From NCBI RefSeq assembly GCF_016587355.1, contig NZ_BNJF01000001.1, positions 2,740,501 through 2,804,500 on the forward strand: 64,000 nt of DNA. Direction: 5' to 3'. Both the position numbers and the translations under genes were made by a program. This document shows, piece by piece, positions 49,194 through 57,171 of the stretch; within the stretch, counting starts at the first letter, position 1, and each line of letters begins with the position of its first letter. The DNA comes from Ktedonospora formicarum (GTDB lineage Bacteria; Chloroflexota; Ktedonobacteria; Ktedonobacterales; Ktedonobacteraceae). Below the pieces are notes generated by a model. It was not told the origin of the DNA and searched no databases. It was given only the letters and a program-made list of their open reading frames with translations.

Positions 49194-50387
49194 TTAACGT
49201 TGAAAAAGATGGGCAAGTGAGCGCACGCGTGCTTCTTGCCCCCAGATAGAGAGCATATGCTCATACAGGGTATAGATTTCGGTATAAATCAAATCGCTGT
49301 TGATGGACTGAGCTGCATGGGCCGCAGCCTCCAGATAAATGCAGCTTTGTACCATGTTACCCAGTACAAGCGAAGTATATGCTTTCAGCTTAAGAAACTC
49401 GGCTCTGGTTCGCTCTGGCGGCTTCGGTTTGATCTCATCAACCTGTGCGAACACTTCCCATGCCTGGCGAGGCTTCCCTAGATGCAAGGATACCTGTCCC
49501 TGGTAAAAATAGAGCAGCGAGCGATCACACTGAGTATAACTGAAAGCTGTGTCTTCCTGGGGATGTTCAGGGAAGATGGTCATTGCTAAGCGTAAAAATT
49601 GCATTGCCTCTTGCTCATGGTTCATCGCGGCTTGAATCTCTGCCAGCCCCGCGAATATCCAACCATGGAGCAAAGGTGAGGTAACTTCATTGGTGATATT
49701 GATACGCTTGAGGGCGTCATTGTAGGCACCAAGCGCCGCGCCAATGCGTTTACGCCGCGAGAATATGCTTGCCATCCAGAGCTGTGAGGCTATATAGAGA
49801 TTCCAGTTCTTTGCAAGTTGACTGTAAACGAGCGCCTGTGTGCCATTCATCTGCGCGGAAACAAAATCCCCTCTCTGAAGTTCAAGCAGTGCCATCAGTC
49901 CATATATCTGAGCTGTAAGTGAAGCCGCGCTCTGTTGTTCTGGACCAGGATGGAGAGTTGGCGCGGTTAATTGTGCCAGGTAGGTTGGTAAGAGCCGTTC
50001 AAGTTCATGTTGACCACCTACCATGTAAAGTTGCCAGCAGGAAGATAGGCCAAGACTCCACATGTGGAGTGCCTCTGAAAGCGTTGCTTCAGGATATTCT
50101 TCATCACCTATATTTTTTGATTGGGGAGGTCGAAGCATTGACTTCTTCGAGAGTGGAAGCCGTGAGCGCATGCGTTCTTCTAGCAAGTCGGCAAAGCCTA
50201 GTTCAATTGGCGACATCTCGAATATGGTGCAGAGTGCCTGGAGTGAAGAGAGACGAGGAGCCTGACTTCCCGCTTCCCAACGGATATAGGTGTCTCGGCT
50301 TACCCCTACTTTGCCACTTACGAACTCGGGTGTCCAGCTCTTCTTCAGCCTGGCTGCTTTCAACATATTGTTTTGTTTTTTGAGCAT
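49194..50387 (-). CDS. XRE-type regulator with TPR-like repeats
   Basis: 397 residues. The N-terminal helix-turn-helix (about 8-62) reads KAARLKKSWTPEFVSGKVGV, then DTYIRWEAGSQAPRLSS. A linker is followed by about 270 residues of helical pairs resembling tetratricopeptide repeats (AALGAYNDALKRI; EQEAMQFLRLAMTIFPEHP; QGQVSLHLGKPRQAWEVF). Such proteins bind small peptides or partner proteins and change DNA binding. The start is uncertain: in-frame codons exist upstream to 50477. It is 4 bases from the convergent hydrolase stop. Confidence 0.75.
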   Translation of the reverse strand: MLKKQNNMLKAARLKKSWTPEFVSGKVGVSRDTYIRWEAGSQAPRLSSLQALCTIFEMSPIELGFADLLEERMRSRLPLSKKSMLRPPQSKNIGDEEYPEATLSEALHMWSLGLSSCWQLYMVGGQHELERLLPTYLAQLTAPTLHPGPEQQSAASLTAQIYGLMALLELQRGDFVSAQMNGTQALVYSQLAKNWNLYIASQLWMASIFSRRKRIGAALGAYNDALKRINITNEVTSPLLHGWIFAGLAEIQAAMNHEQEAMQFLRLAMTIFPEHPQEDTAFSYTQCDRSLLYFYQGQVSLHLGKPRQAWEVFAQVDEIKPKPPERTRAEFLKLKAYTSLVLGNMVQSCIYLEAAAHAAQSINSDLIYTEIYTLYEHMLSIWGQEARVRSLAHLFQR

Positions 50388-50654
50388 ATTCGCTACAATG
50401 GCCCCGAATCTTACTATTGTGACGGCAATATACTTCCCATTGACCTTAACAAATACGGACGGCACTACGGATACCAAATCAGTGTAGAAGGTTTTGAGGC
50501 ATTGGTCAAGTAGAAGGTTATCAAAAAAATATTAAGAAATGCAATACGGTCTTCTGTAAAACTTAAGTCTCATACAAGGGCATGGAGTTGCTATCGAGGC
50601 CAGTGGTGGTGTACTCAGGTTTTCGGATAAGGAATAAGACTTCGCGTATCGTGA

Positions 50655-51176
50655 CTATTTCCCTTGAGCGTTGAGCAGCATATTAATTTCGCCCAAGTGT
50701 TTGAACATGTTGGAGATGCAAACCTGTCCAATAACCTGAAGCGCGGGAATATTGCCCAGAGGGTGGACTGTAATAATACGCTCTGCCTGGGCTAAACCGC
50801 CATCTGTAATCGAGGCAAGATAAGCTTCAGAATGTTGCCACACACGTTCTGCGTATTGGAGTAAGAGCGATGGATCTTTGATTGTGATACGACGTGCGTC
50901 AGTGGGTGTAGCTTCGTTTCCCTGTAAACGCTCAGGAAGATTTAGGCGTGTAAACCATTTTTCCGCGTCCCAGATAGGAGGTCTTCCCTGAAGGATAAAG
51001 CGCAGCACATTGTCTTCGGTACGTACACTGTGCAGAAAAATAAAGGCGATATGTTTGCTATTGTTGGAAGGTAAGAAATGCCATTCGTTGAAAGAAAGCT
51101 TCTCAACCGCCTCGCGTAGTTCTCCATGGATTCGTCGTTGCTCCTGCTGATAAAAGTCAATAACGTTCGTATTCAT
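50655..51176 (-). CDS. DinB-family protein
   Basis: 173 residues, predicted four-helix bundle. The N-terminal FYQQEQRRIHGELREAVEKLS and HIAFIFLHSVRTEDNVLRFI place a His in the DinB-type metal site. Later FKHLGEINMLL gives the second conserved His. DinB-like proteins often use a metal-bound thiol cofactor, but the substrate here is unknown. Its 5' side faces the ECF sigma gene. Confidence 0.75.
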   Translation of the reverse strand: MNTNVIDFYQQEQRRIHGELREAVEKLSFNEWHFLPSNNSKHIAFIFLHSVRTEDNVLRFILQGRPPIWDAEKWFTRLNLPERLQGNEATPTDARRITIKDPSLLLQYAERVWQHSEAYLASITDGGLAQAERIITVHPLGNIPALQVIGQVCISNMFKHLGEINMLLNAQGK

Positions 51177-51386
51177 AACACTATGGCCTTGCGTAAAGTT
51201 TGCATATGATAGTTATTTTACTCCGTATGAGGGCAAAGCCCATTATCCTTGATAATGATATTAATGTCTAGTAGTGTGAATCTGCTCAAGAGAGATGAAT
51301 GGTAAAGAAGAAAGAAGACCATGAGTGTCGCGTTTGGCAATGAACAACGATGAAAGAAATAGAAATATATAAAATAGAGGGAATGC

Positions 51387-51914
51387 ATGCAATTAGCAGA
51401 TGCAGGATCAGGCAAGGATGAGCTTGACCTCGCGCTTTACGATAGCTATTCCGCACATATATATAGCTACATCTATCGTAAGGTTGCTCATGCTCAGGAT
51501 GCCGAAGATATCACGCTTGAGGTCTTTATAGCCGCGTATAAAAGCCGGAGGCAATTGGTTGATCTGAGCACAGAACGTCAACTAGCATGGCTTCAGCGGG
51601 TAGCAAGCAACAAAATTGTAGATCACTATCGAAGAACCACGCGTGTAACCTTATTGCCATTGGAGCATATTGAGCATCGTGAAGAAGAGGATCTCTCCGT
51701 AGAGCAGCAGATCATTCGCCAGGAGAGTTACGAGCGCCTGCACCAGGTTCTTGCTACCTTACCTCCACTTCAACAGCAAATTATTCGTCTGCGCTTTGTT
51801 GAGGGCTTGCGTTGCACCGAAATTGGTGAGATTGTCAAGAAAAAAGAATCTCATATACGCACGATTGTGAGCCGTACTCTGCGCCAGCTCCGCAAAATAT
51901 ATGAACAGAAATAG
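51387..51914 (+). CDS. ECF-type RNA polymerase sigma factor
   Basis: 175 residues. Region 2: LYDSYSAHIYSYIYRKVAHA, then DAEDITLEVFIAAY and AWLQRVASNKIVDHYRR. Region 4: LATLPPLQQQIIRLRFVEGL, CTEIGEIVKKKESHIRTIVSR for -35 recognition. The ATG at 51387 has AGAGGGA upstream. The next gene begins within 21 bases and encodes a single-pass membrane protein, the usual layout for a sigma/anti-sigma pair. Confidence 0.9.
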   Translation: MQLADAGSGKDELDLALYDSYSAHIYSYIYRKVAHAQDAEDITLEVFIAAYKSRRQLVDLSTERQLAWLQRVASNKIVDHYRRTTRVTLLPLEHIEHREEEDLSVEQQIIRQESYERLHQVLATLPPLQQQIIRLRFVEGLRCTEIGEIVKKKESHIRTIVSRTLRQLRKIYEQK

Positions 51915-51934
51915 TGAAAAGGGAATGTGGTATT

Positions 51935-53065
51935 ATGCAGCATTCTAGATTAGATGATCTTACTCCTGAAGAGCGTGATCCACGCAATCAAGAGATTGTA
52001 GATTTCCTCTCGCAGACTTATACATCGGCCTCACATGATGAGCAACCTTCTGCTCAAAGGTTACTACGAATGCGCCAGCGCCTTGCTTCTACTTTAGAGG
52101 CGGAGGGAAACCAAACAAGGCCTGTGATGCGCACAATTCAAGGAGGCGGAGGTATCTATAGTGGTACCAACAAACGGCGAACTAGCAGACAGCGTCTAAC
52201 GCTTTTAGCAATCGCCGCTGTGCTGGTGCTTATTGTTGGAAGCAGTGTCGTGGTTTTTCAGGGTATGAGTAAGAGAGCTACCAATGGTAACACCGCTAAT
52301 CAGTCCCAGGCGACTGCTACTCAAACTATAGTAGTCAGATCCCCTAAGGAGCAAGCACGTTTCAATATTGATAAGTTGAAACAAGAGGCTAACACCTGGG
52401 GCGAGTCCCACCTGTATCACAATTCTGGCGATGGGAAAAGCTATAAACCAGATATCGCCTATCTAGAGCAAGGAGCACTGAAGGAGCTAGAGGATCAATT
52501 TAAAAGCGCTAAAACTAGTAAAAACTATCAGAAGATCGCTAATCAAGCAGAGGAGGCATTATTGCTTTTACACGCCTTTGAGCATGAAGCCGGAGATCAA
52601 ACACCATATAATCAAGCTCATAAGGTGGATACTGATCTTCTCCATCACTATCAGCTCAATCAAGGAACTGTCATTGTCATCTCAACGGCTCAGCAGAGCC
52701 TCCGCCTCTATCAAGATGGCAAATTCTCAAAAGGTTTTCAGGTCACGGCTGGGAGCACTACCCTTCCTCTAGCAATCGGCAAGCAGAACATATTGGCGCG
52801 TAACCAGCATATTATCTTGAAATCTCCTTTCCCTCAGAATGATTCACACTGGTTTCCAGATGTTCTAGTCAATAATATGATTCAGTTCCATGTGGGCGGT
52901 TACATGATCTTTGATGCTGCCTGGAGAGATCATTTTGGTCCAGGCAGCCAGTATCCTCAGGGCAGTGAGGCCACAAAGCATCCTAGTGGAGTTGGGATGA
53001 ATCCTGACGATATGCAATGGCTGTATGAGCACACCAATAGCCAAACTCAGGTGCTTGTCTACTAA
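51935..53065 (+). CDS. single-pass membrane protein with a degenerate L,D-transpeptidase-like domain, possible anti-sigma factor
   Basis: 376 residues. The N-terminal ~85 residues are cytoplasmic and could hold an anti-sigma segment. One membrane span (LTLLAIAAVLVLIVGSSVVV) follows. The outside part has a helical spacer and then a YkuD-like domain (VIVISTAQQSLRLYQDG; FHVGGYMIFDAA; DDMQWLYEHT). Where active enzymes have SHGC, this protein reads KHPSGVGMN, and the domain has no Cys, so transpeptidase activity is unlikely. A sensor of cell-wall state is a reasonable inference. The GTG at 51914 is an alternative start. Confidence 0.65.
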   Translation: MQHSRLDDLTPEERDPRNQEIVDFLSQTYTSASHDEQPSAQRLLRMRQRLASTLEAEGNQTRPVMRTIQGGGGIYSGTNKRRTSRQRLTLLAIAAVLVLIVGSSVVVFQGMSKRATNGNTANQSQATATQTIVVRSPKEQARFNIDKLKQEANTWGESHLYHNSGDGKSYKPDIAYLEQGALKELEDQFKSAKTSKNYQKIANQAEEALLLLHAFEHEAGDQTPYNQAHKVDTDLLHHYQLNQGTVIVISTAQQSLRLYQDGKFSKGFQVTAGSTTLPLAIGKQNILARNQHIILKSPFPQNDSHWFPDVLVNNMIQFHVGGYMIFDAAWRDHFGPGSQYPQGSEATKHPSGVGMNPDDMQWLYEHTNSQTQVLVY

Positions 53066-53089
53066 ACGTTAGACCTGCTAAAGAGCTCT

Positions 53090-53126
53090 GGGCACAGCGG
53101 AACACCGGTTCTTCTGTGCCTTTTTC
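53090..53126 (+). terminator. terminator after the ECF operon
   Basis: GGGCACAG (from 53090) pairs with CTGTGCC, followed by TTTTT. It lies 25 bases after the stop codon. Confidence 0.8.
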
Positions 53127-53196
53127 TCGCTAAAAGGCGCGCTAGATCGGGATGGACGGATTTTTGTCCTCTCCCGAAAATCCGTCCAAAAAGGGG

Positions 53197-53225
53197 TTGA
53201 CGAAACGGAACTGTTGATATATACT
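53197..53225 (+). promoter_or_regulatory. sigma-70 promoter of tRNA-Asn
   Basis: TTGACG (53197-53202), a 17-base spacer and TATACT (53220-53225). Start of transcription would be near 53232, about 25 bases before the tRNA. Confidence 0.8.
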
Positions 53226-53256
53226 AGCGATGTCGTTGAGAGACGAGAACAAATAT

Positions 53257-53331
53257 TCCTCGATAGCTCAATGGTAGAGCAATCGGCTGTTAACCGATGG
53301 GTTACAGGTTCGAGTCCTGTTCGAGGAGCCA
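53257..53331 (+). tRNA. tRNA-Asn (anticodon GTT)
   Basis: Acceptor TCCTCGA paired with TCGAGGA, D-arm GCTC/GAGC, anticodon loop CTGTTAA (anticodon GTT), T-loop TTCGAGT, discriminator G and an encoded CCA end (unlike the two other tRNAs here). Confidence 0.95.
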
Positions 53332-53335
53332 ATAC

Positions 53336-53364
53336 AAAAAGACCACCATAGCGGTGGTCTTTTT
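53336..53364 (+). terminator. terminator of tRNA-Asn
   Basis: AAAAAGACCACC and GGTGGTCTTTTT form the stem, five bases after CCA. Confidence 0.9.
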
Positions 53365-53591
53365 GTTGTGCCTGCATTTGGTTCGGGTTTGCGTCTTTAC
53401 CCAAAAAGCGTCTATACTAGAATGTCTGCTAAAACGTAAACATAAGATAGCATAAGGATAGGTGGTCAGAAATAACAGCTTCTCTGTGCTAATGCTCCAG
53501 AAGGTGCATCTTGTGGCAGAAATTTGGCAGAACACCAGAATGTCATGTAAAAATACAGCAGAGCTCTAAACAATGAGGACGGTGAAGGGTT

Positions 53592-54746
53592 TTGACAGGC
53601 AGAACAGCAATCAACTATCGATATATGTTTACCAGCCTTATAGAGGCATTACCTCTCGCGGCATTTATTCTTGACCGCTCTTTAAAGGTTGTACAAATAA
53701 ATGCACCTGCGCTAGAGCTTTGTGGGAGAGACCGTCTCTCTCGTTATGAGACGCTTGATTTGCTCCTCAATAATGATTCGATCACTCACCTAGCGCGCGA
53801 ATGTGTTCACAGTGGCGAGACGCAGCGCAAAAAAATTGAGCGCGTACGCTCAAACATTACCTGGCTTATCACAGTGGCTCCGCTTAAGCACCGGGGGAGT
53901 TCTGCCGTTAGTGAGGATAAAGAGCGGGCGGACTCTGTAGATGACGTATATTTCTTGCTGACCATCGAAGATATGGCTGAACTCCAACGCCTGGAACGTG
54001 TCCAACGCGATTTTCTGGCAAATATCTCGCATGAATTGCGCACGCCTCTCACCTCGGCTAGACTCTTAACCGAAACGTTAGAAGATGTGATCGAGACTGA
54101 TCCTGAACGAGCCCCACAGTTCTTGAATAAGATTGAGACGGAGCTACAATATCTCTCTAGCCTTGTTGCAGAATTGCTGGAGCTTTCACAGCTGGAGGCA
54201 GGACAGGCCCCCATGGCCTTTGAGTCGTTGATAGCGGAACAATTGATACGGGAAGTGATGGCACGGATGTTACCGCTGGCACAAAGACATCGTGTGAGCT
54301 TGCTTACAGATATTCGTCAGGGGCAGATCAGGGTCCTTGCTGATAGTAAGTTAATTACGCGAGTGCTTTTTAATTTAGTGCATAACGCTATCAAGTTTAC
54401 CCCTTCAGGTGGTACTATCACATTAGGTACCAATTTGCTTAAAGAGCAAGCGCAGCAAGAATTCTTTGTACGTGATACTGGCGTTGGGATGAAAGATGAA
54501 GAGATATCGCGAGTTTTTGAACGCTTTTATAAAGCGGATCGCGCTCGCTCTAAGGCGAATTTTATTGGCCCAGGGGGAGGGGGAGCAGGCCTTGGTCTGG
54601 CGATAGCCCGCCAGGTCGTAGAAGCTCATGGTGGGAGCATTAAAGTGGAGAGCAAATTAGAACAAGGAAGCACTTTTATTTTTACGCTTCCTATTATCGC
54701 TGATTCGGTACCCTACCAAAACACAATTGCCAGCTCGAATGAGTGA
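53592..54746 (+). CDS. sensor histidine kinase (PAS-HisKA-HATPase), soluble
   Basis: 384 residues, no membrane segment. PAS-like N-terminus at about 13-115 (LIEALPLAAFILDRSLKVVQ). Phosphorylated His in DFLANISHELRTPLTSARLL near residue 148. Catalytic ATP domain: N box FNLVHNAIKFTP, G1 RDTGVGMKDEEI, F box ERFYKADRAR, G2 GGGGAGLGLAIARQVVEAHGG. It resembles PhoR-type kinases. The start may be the TTG at 53592 or the ATG at 53625. It heads a run of signalling genes and may supply phosphate to the downstream receivers, which lack an active CheA. Confidence 0.88.
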   Translation: MTGRTAINYRYMFTSLIEALPLAAFILDRSLKVVQINAPALELCGRDRLSRYETLDLLLNNDSITHLARECVHSGETQRKKIERVRSNITWLITVAPLKHRGSSAVSEDKERADSVDDVYFLLTIEDMAELQRLERVQRDFLANISHELRTPLTSARLLTETLEDVIETDPERAPQFLNKIETELQYLSSLVAELLELSQLEAGQAPMAFESLIAEQLIREVMARMLPLAQRHRVSLLTDIRQGQIRVLADSKLITRVLFNLVHNAIKFTPSGGTITLGTNLLKEQAQQEFFVRDTGVGMKDEEISRVFERFYKADRARSKANFIGPGGGGAGLGLAIARQVVEAHGGSIKVESKLEQGSTFIFTLPIIADSVPYQNTIASSNE

Positions 54747-54896
54747 GCAAGCCAAAGCATTATAGTTCCTTCACATTGCCGCTTGGATGTATATGTTGCG
54801 TCGTCTCTACCAGATTGTACGTTTCATAGATACTAATTAATTTACAATCGCATGTGTGTAGATGTCTAGACACTGTTGTATGCAGGAGTGTGAAAC

Positions 54897-55694
54897 ATGG
54901 AACCGGGTATAGAGGCGCGACTGAAAGAGGCGAGTAGAGAACAGATGGTGCGGCTCTTTCGAGAGCTGAGCGTCCGTCATCCTGAGTTGCTGATTGAAAT
55001 GGTAGACCTGTTAGTAGACGTGGTGGAAAAGGAGAAAGAAAGTCTTGTCCAAGGCAGCTGGAATGACGAGAGTAATGAAGTAGTTATTCTTCCATCAGCC
55101 CGCCATCCCGTTGCTCCCCTTATGGACCTGGATGGTTATAAACAACGCATTGAACAGTATGCAGAGCGGTTGCGCCGTCGTGAGAGTGCTGCTGTGATTG
55201 GTAGTGACCTGGAGAATTTACTCGTCGAGGCAGAGCAGCGTACACTGCATTATGATTATTACAATGCGCTAGGTATTTATGCGATTGTGCTTGATGAGCG
55301 TCTGGCTGAACGTAGTGCCGCTTTAAATCGTTTATTAGATCGCTCGATTGACGAGGTTATTCCTAATCTGGCTACGCTTTTAAGTGAAGCGAGTAGCAGC
55401 CTGGGATATGAGAGTAATGTCGCACCCCTATTGAGTAAAGATGAGCGACAACTCTGGTTGATGCGTCTCTTTAAACTCTGGTTGATGCGTTTAGATAATA
55501 GAGTTGTTGAAGAAGATATTTCTGATATTATTCTCGATATGCTTTGGCGCGAAGATGTACCAATTCTTGAGAAAGCCATTTTGGATGCTCTGGCTGGTTT
55601 GCGTAAAGAGAGAACGTCCATAATAGTAGATTTAAACCAGCAATACCGCCTGCGTACACTAGAACGTTTTCTGAAGGAAATACCTCCCGTGTAG
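54897..55694 (+). CDS. hypothetical alpha-helical protein
   Basis: 265 residues, soluble and mostly helical, rich in Glu, Arg and Leu. A local tandem repeat LWLMRLFKLWLMRLDN lies near residues 188-203. No catalytic motif or family recognised. Its position in the signalling island suggests a link to the kinase or receivers. The ATG at 54897 follows GGAGTGTGAA. Confidence 0.65.
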   Translation: MEPGIEARLKEASREQMVRLFRELSVRHPELLIEMVDLLVDVVEKEKESLVQGSWNDESNEVVILPSARHPVAPLMDLDGYKQRIEQYAERLRRRESAAVIGSDLENLLVEAEQRTLHYDYYNALGIYAIVLDERLAERSAALNRLLDRSIDEVIPNLATLLSEASSSLGYESNVAPLLSKDERQLWLMRLFKLWLMRLDNRVVEEDISDIILDMLWREDVPILEKAILDALAGLRKERTSIIVDLNQQYRLRTLERFLKEIPPV

Positions 55695-56081
55695 TCAAAA
55701 AGATATGCTTTGGGAAATCTTAAGTATTTTTTTATGCGATACACATTGAAACAAAGCGGGATTATGTGGTAACATCCACACTGAGCAACTCATCAAGACA
55801 AGCTAGCGGAGAGCAAAAGTGAGATAGGTCAAGGATACGCGCAGGGTACGTGTAGATGAGTTGTCTTCTTCGATAATATTGGCGTCCTGTGCGTTTAAAG
55901 AAAGCCCACACATGTCGAAGGTACTAAGAGGTCTCTAAAGGGAGGAGTACTATCCAGACCTTTATGGATGATATGTGAGTCCGGAGACAATTTGGGTGTA
56001 AGGAAAGGGTGATGCTTTACACTCTATTCCACGACAGAAGAGTGAAGGCGTTATCCTCTGGTGAGGAGAGAGGAACTGGCT
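55695..56081. other. intergenic region within the signalling island
   Basis: About 390 bases; a promoter for the receiver-CheW genes is expected here but not identified. AGAGAGGA lies before the ATG at 56082. Confidence 0.4.
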
Positions 56082-56480
56082 ATGCGCAAATTTGTCATGG
56101 TGATCGATGATTCGACTACTGTGCGCAAAATCATAGAGACATGTTTGGGACGGGAAGGTTTTTTAGTGCAGGGATGTGCTGATGGGGTTGAAGCAATGCG
56201 GTGGCTAACACAGCCAGGAGCGCAAATACCAGATCTGATTCTCCTGGATATTGGGTTACCCAAGATGGATGGCTATGAAGTTGCGCGTCGTTTGAAAACC
56301 AAGCCTCAATTTGCGAATACCGTCATTGTTATGCTTTCTCGCCGTGATGGAGTTATTGACCGTTTAAAGGGGCGCCTCGCGGGAGCGAAAGATTATGTTA
56401 CAAAACCCTTCAAGACCCAGGAGATCATAGCAATTATAGAGTCATATCTGGGTACATCGCCATCAACAGTGTCCAATTAA
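56082..56480 (+). CDS. single-domain response regulator (CheY/PilG-like)
   Basis: 132 residues, one receiver domain. Acidic pair in MVIDDSTTV, phospho-acceptor Asp in LILLDIGLPKMDG, Thr/Ser position MLSRRDG and Lys in DYVTKPFK. No output domain, so it probably works by protein contact. The next genes are CheW-like and HPt-CheW-REC, a Pil/Chp-type layout. Confidence 0.9.
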   Translation: MRKFVMVIDDSTTVRKIIETCLGREGFLVQGCADGVEAMRWLTQPGAQIPDLILLDIGLPKMDGYEVARRLKTKPQFANTVIVMLSRRDGVIDRLKGRLAGAKDYVTKPFKTQEIIAIIESYLGTSPSTVSN

Positions 56481-56526
56481 GACTGTGTATGGTGTGGGTT
56501 GGTGTACTAGAAAGCATAGGGTTAGC

Positions 56527-57149
56527 ATGAGTGGGCCTCATGATGATAATACGGATCCTAATGCGCAAGATCTAGAGCGTGATACACAAGGGAAACTCGA
56601 CCTATATCAGTTACATCAAATGGAGCATTTAAGCAACCATGAATTTTGGGCTTTGGCTCGCAAGATAGTGCACAGTTCTCATACACGAATAGCGGACATA
56701 CATGAGCAACATCTGGAATGCCGATTGAAAAATGGAAAATGTGTTGTCTCGCTAGAAGTCTTATGTGAAGTAGTCTCTCCCCCTTTTCATTTCTCCCAAT
56801 TTCCCTCAGCACCTGCCTGGATGCTTGGTGTTGGTGCCTGGCGTGAGGACATTCTTCCTATTATTGATTTTGAGGCCTATCTGACGCATACACCCGCCGA
56901 TCAGGAGGGGCAGCTCAGGGCGCCGGACTGCTTCTCATCGCCAGTTATGAGCACATTATGCTTGGTTTATACATCCTGGATGCTCTCCCTATTCACCTTA
57001 CAGAGGCAACTCTACAAGAACTATCACCTCCTCCTCCTTTCTATTCCCACTTGCCTAATGGCGCAATAAAAGGTAAAGTAGAGCCAGAAACGCTGATACT
57101 TGATAGCGGCATTCTTTTTCAACATATCGTTCAAATGCTTACAGTGTAA
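56527..57149 (+). CDS. CheW-like coupling protein, frameshifted in this sequence
   Basis: The N-terminal ~65 residues are charged and not conserved-looking. A CheW-type part follows (HLECRLKNGKCVVSLEVLCE, PAWMLGVGAWREDILPIIDFEAYL). The frame then breaks at the GG in 56925-56926; the frame one base back gives GLLLIASYEHIMLGLYILDAL, then ends at 57149. One added G restores 207 residues with a complete CheW pattern. The ATG at 56527 has AGGG seven bases upstream. It would couple a receptor or sensor to the next protein. Confidence 0.75.
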
Positions 57150-57171
57150 GTATCGTTAAAGATATTCGACT

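Noticed and set aside
53078..53404. Minus-strand frame with RTGLEPVTHRLTADCSTIELS
   Set aside because: This is the familiar false protein produced by reading antisense through a tRNA gene, here tRNA-Asn.
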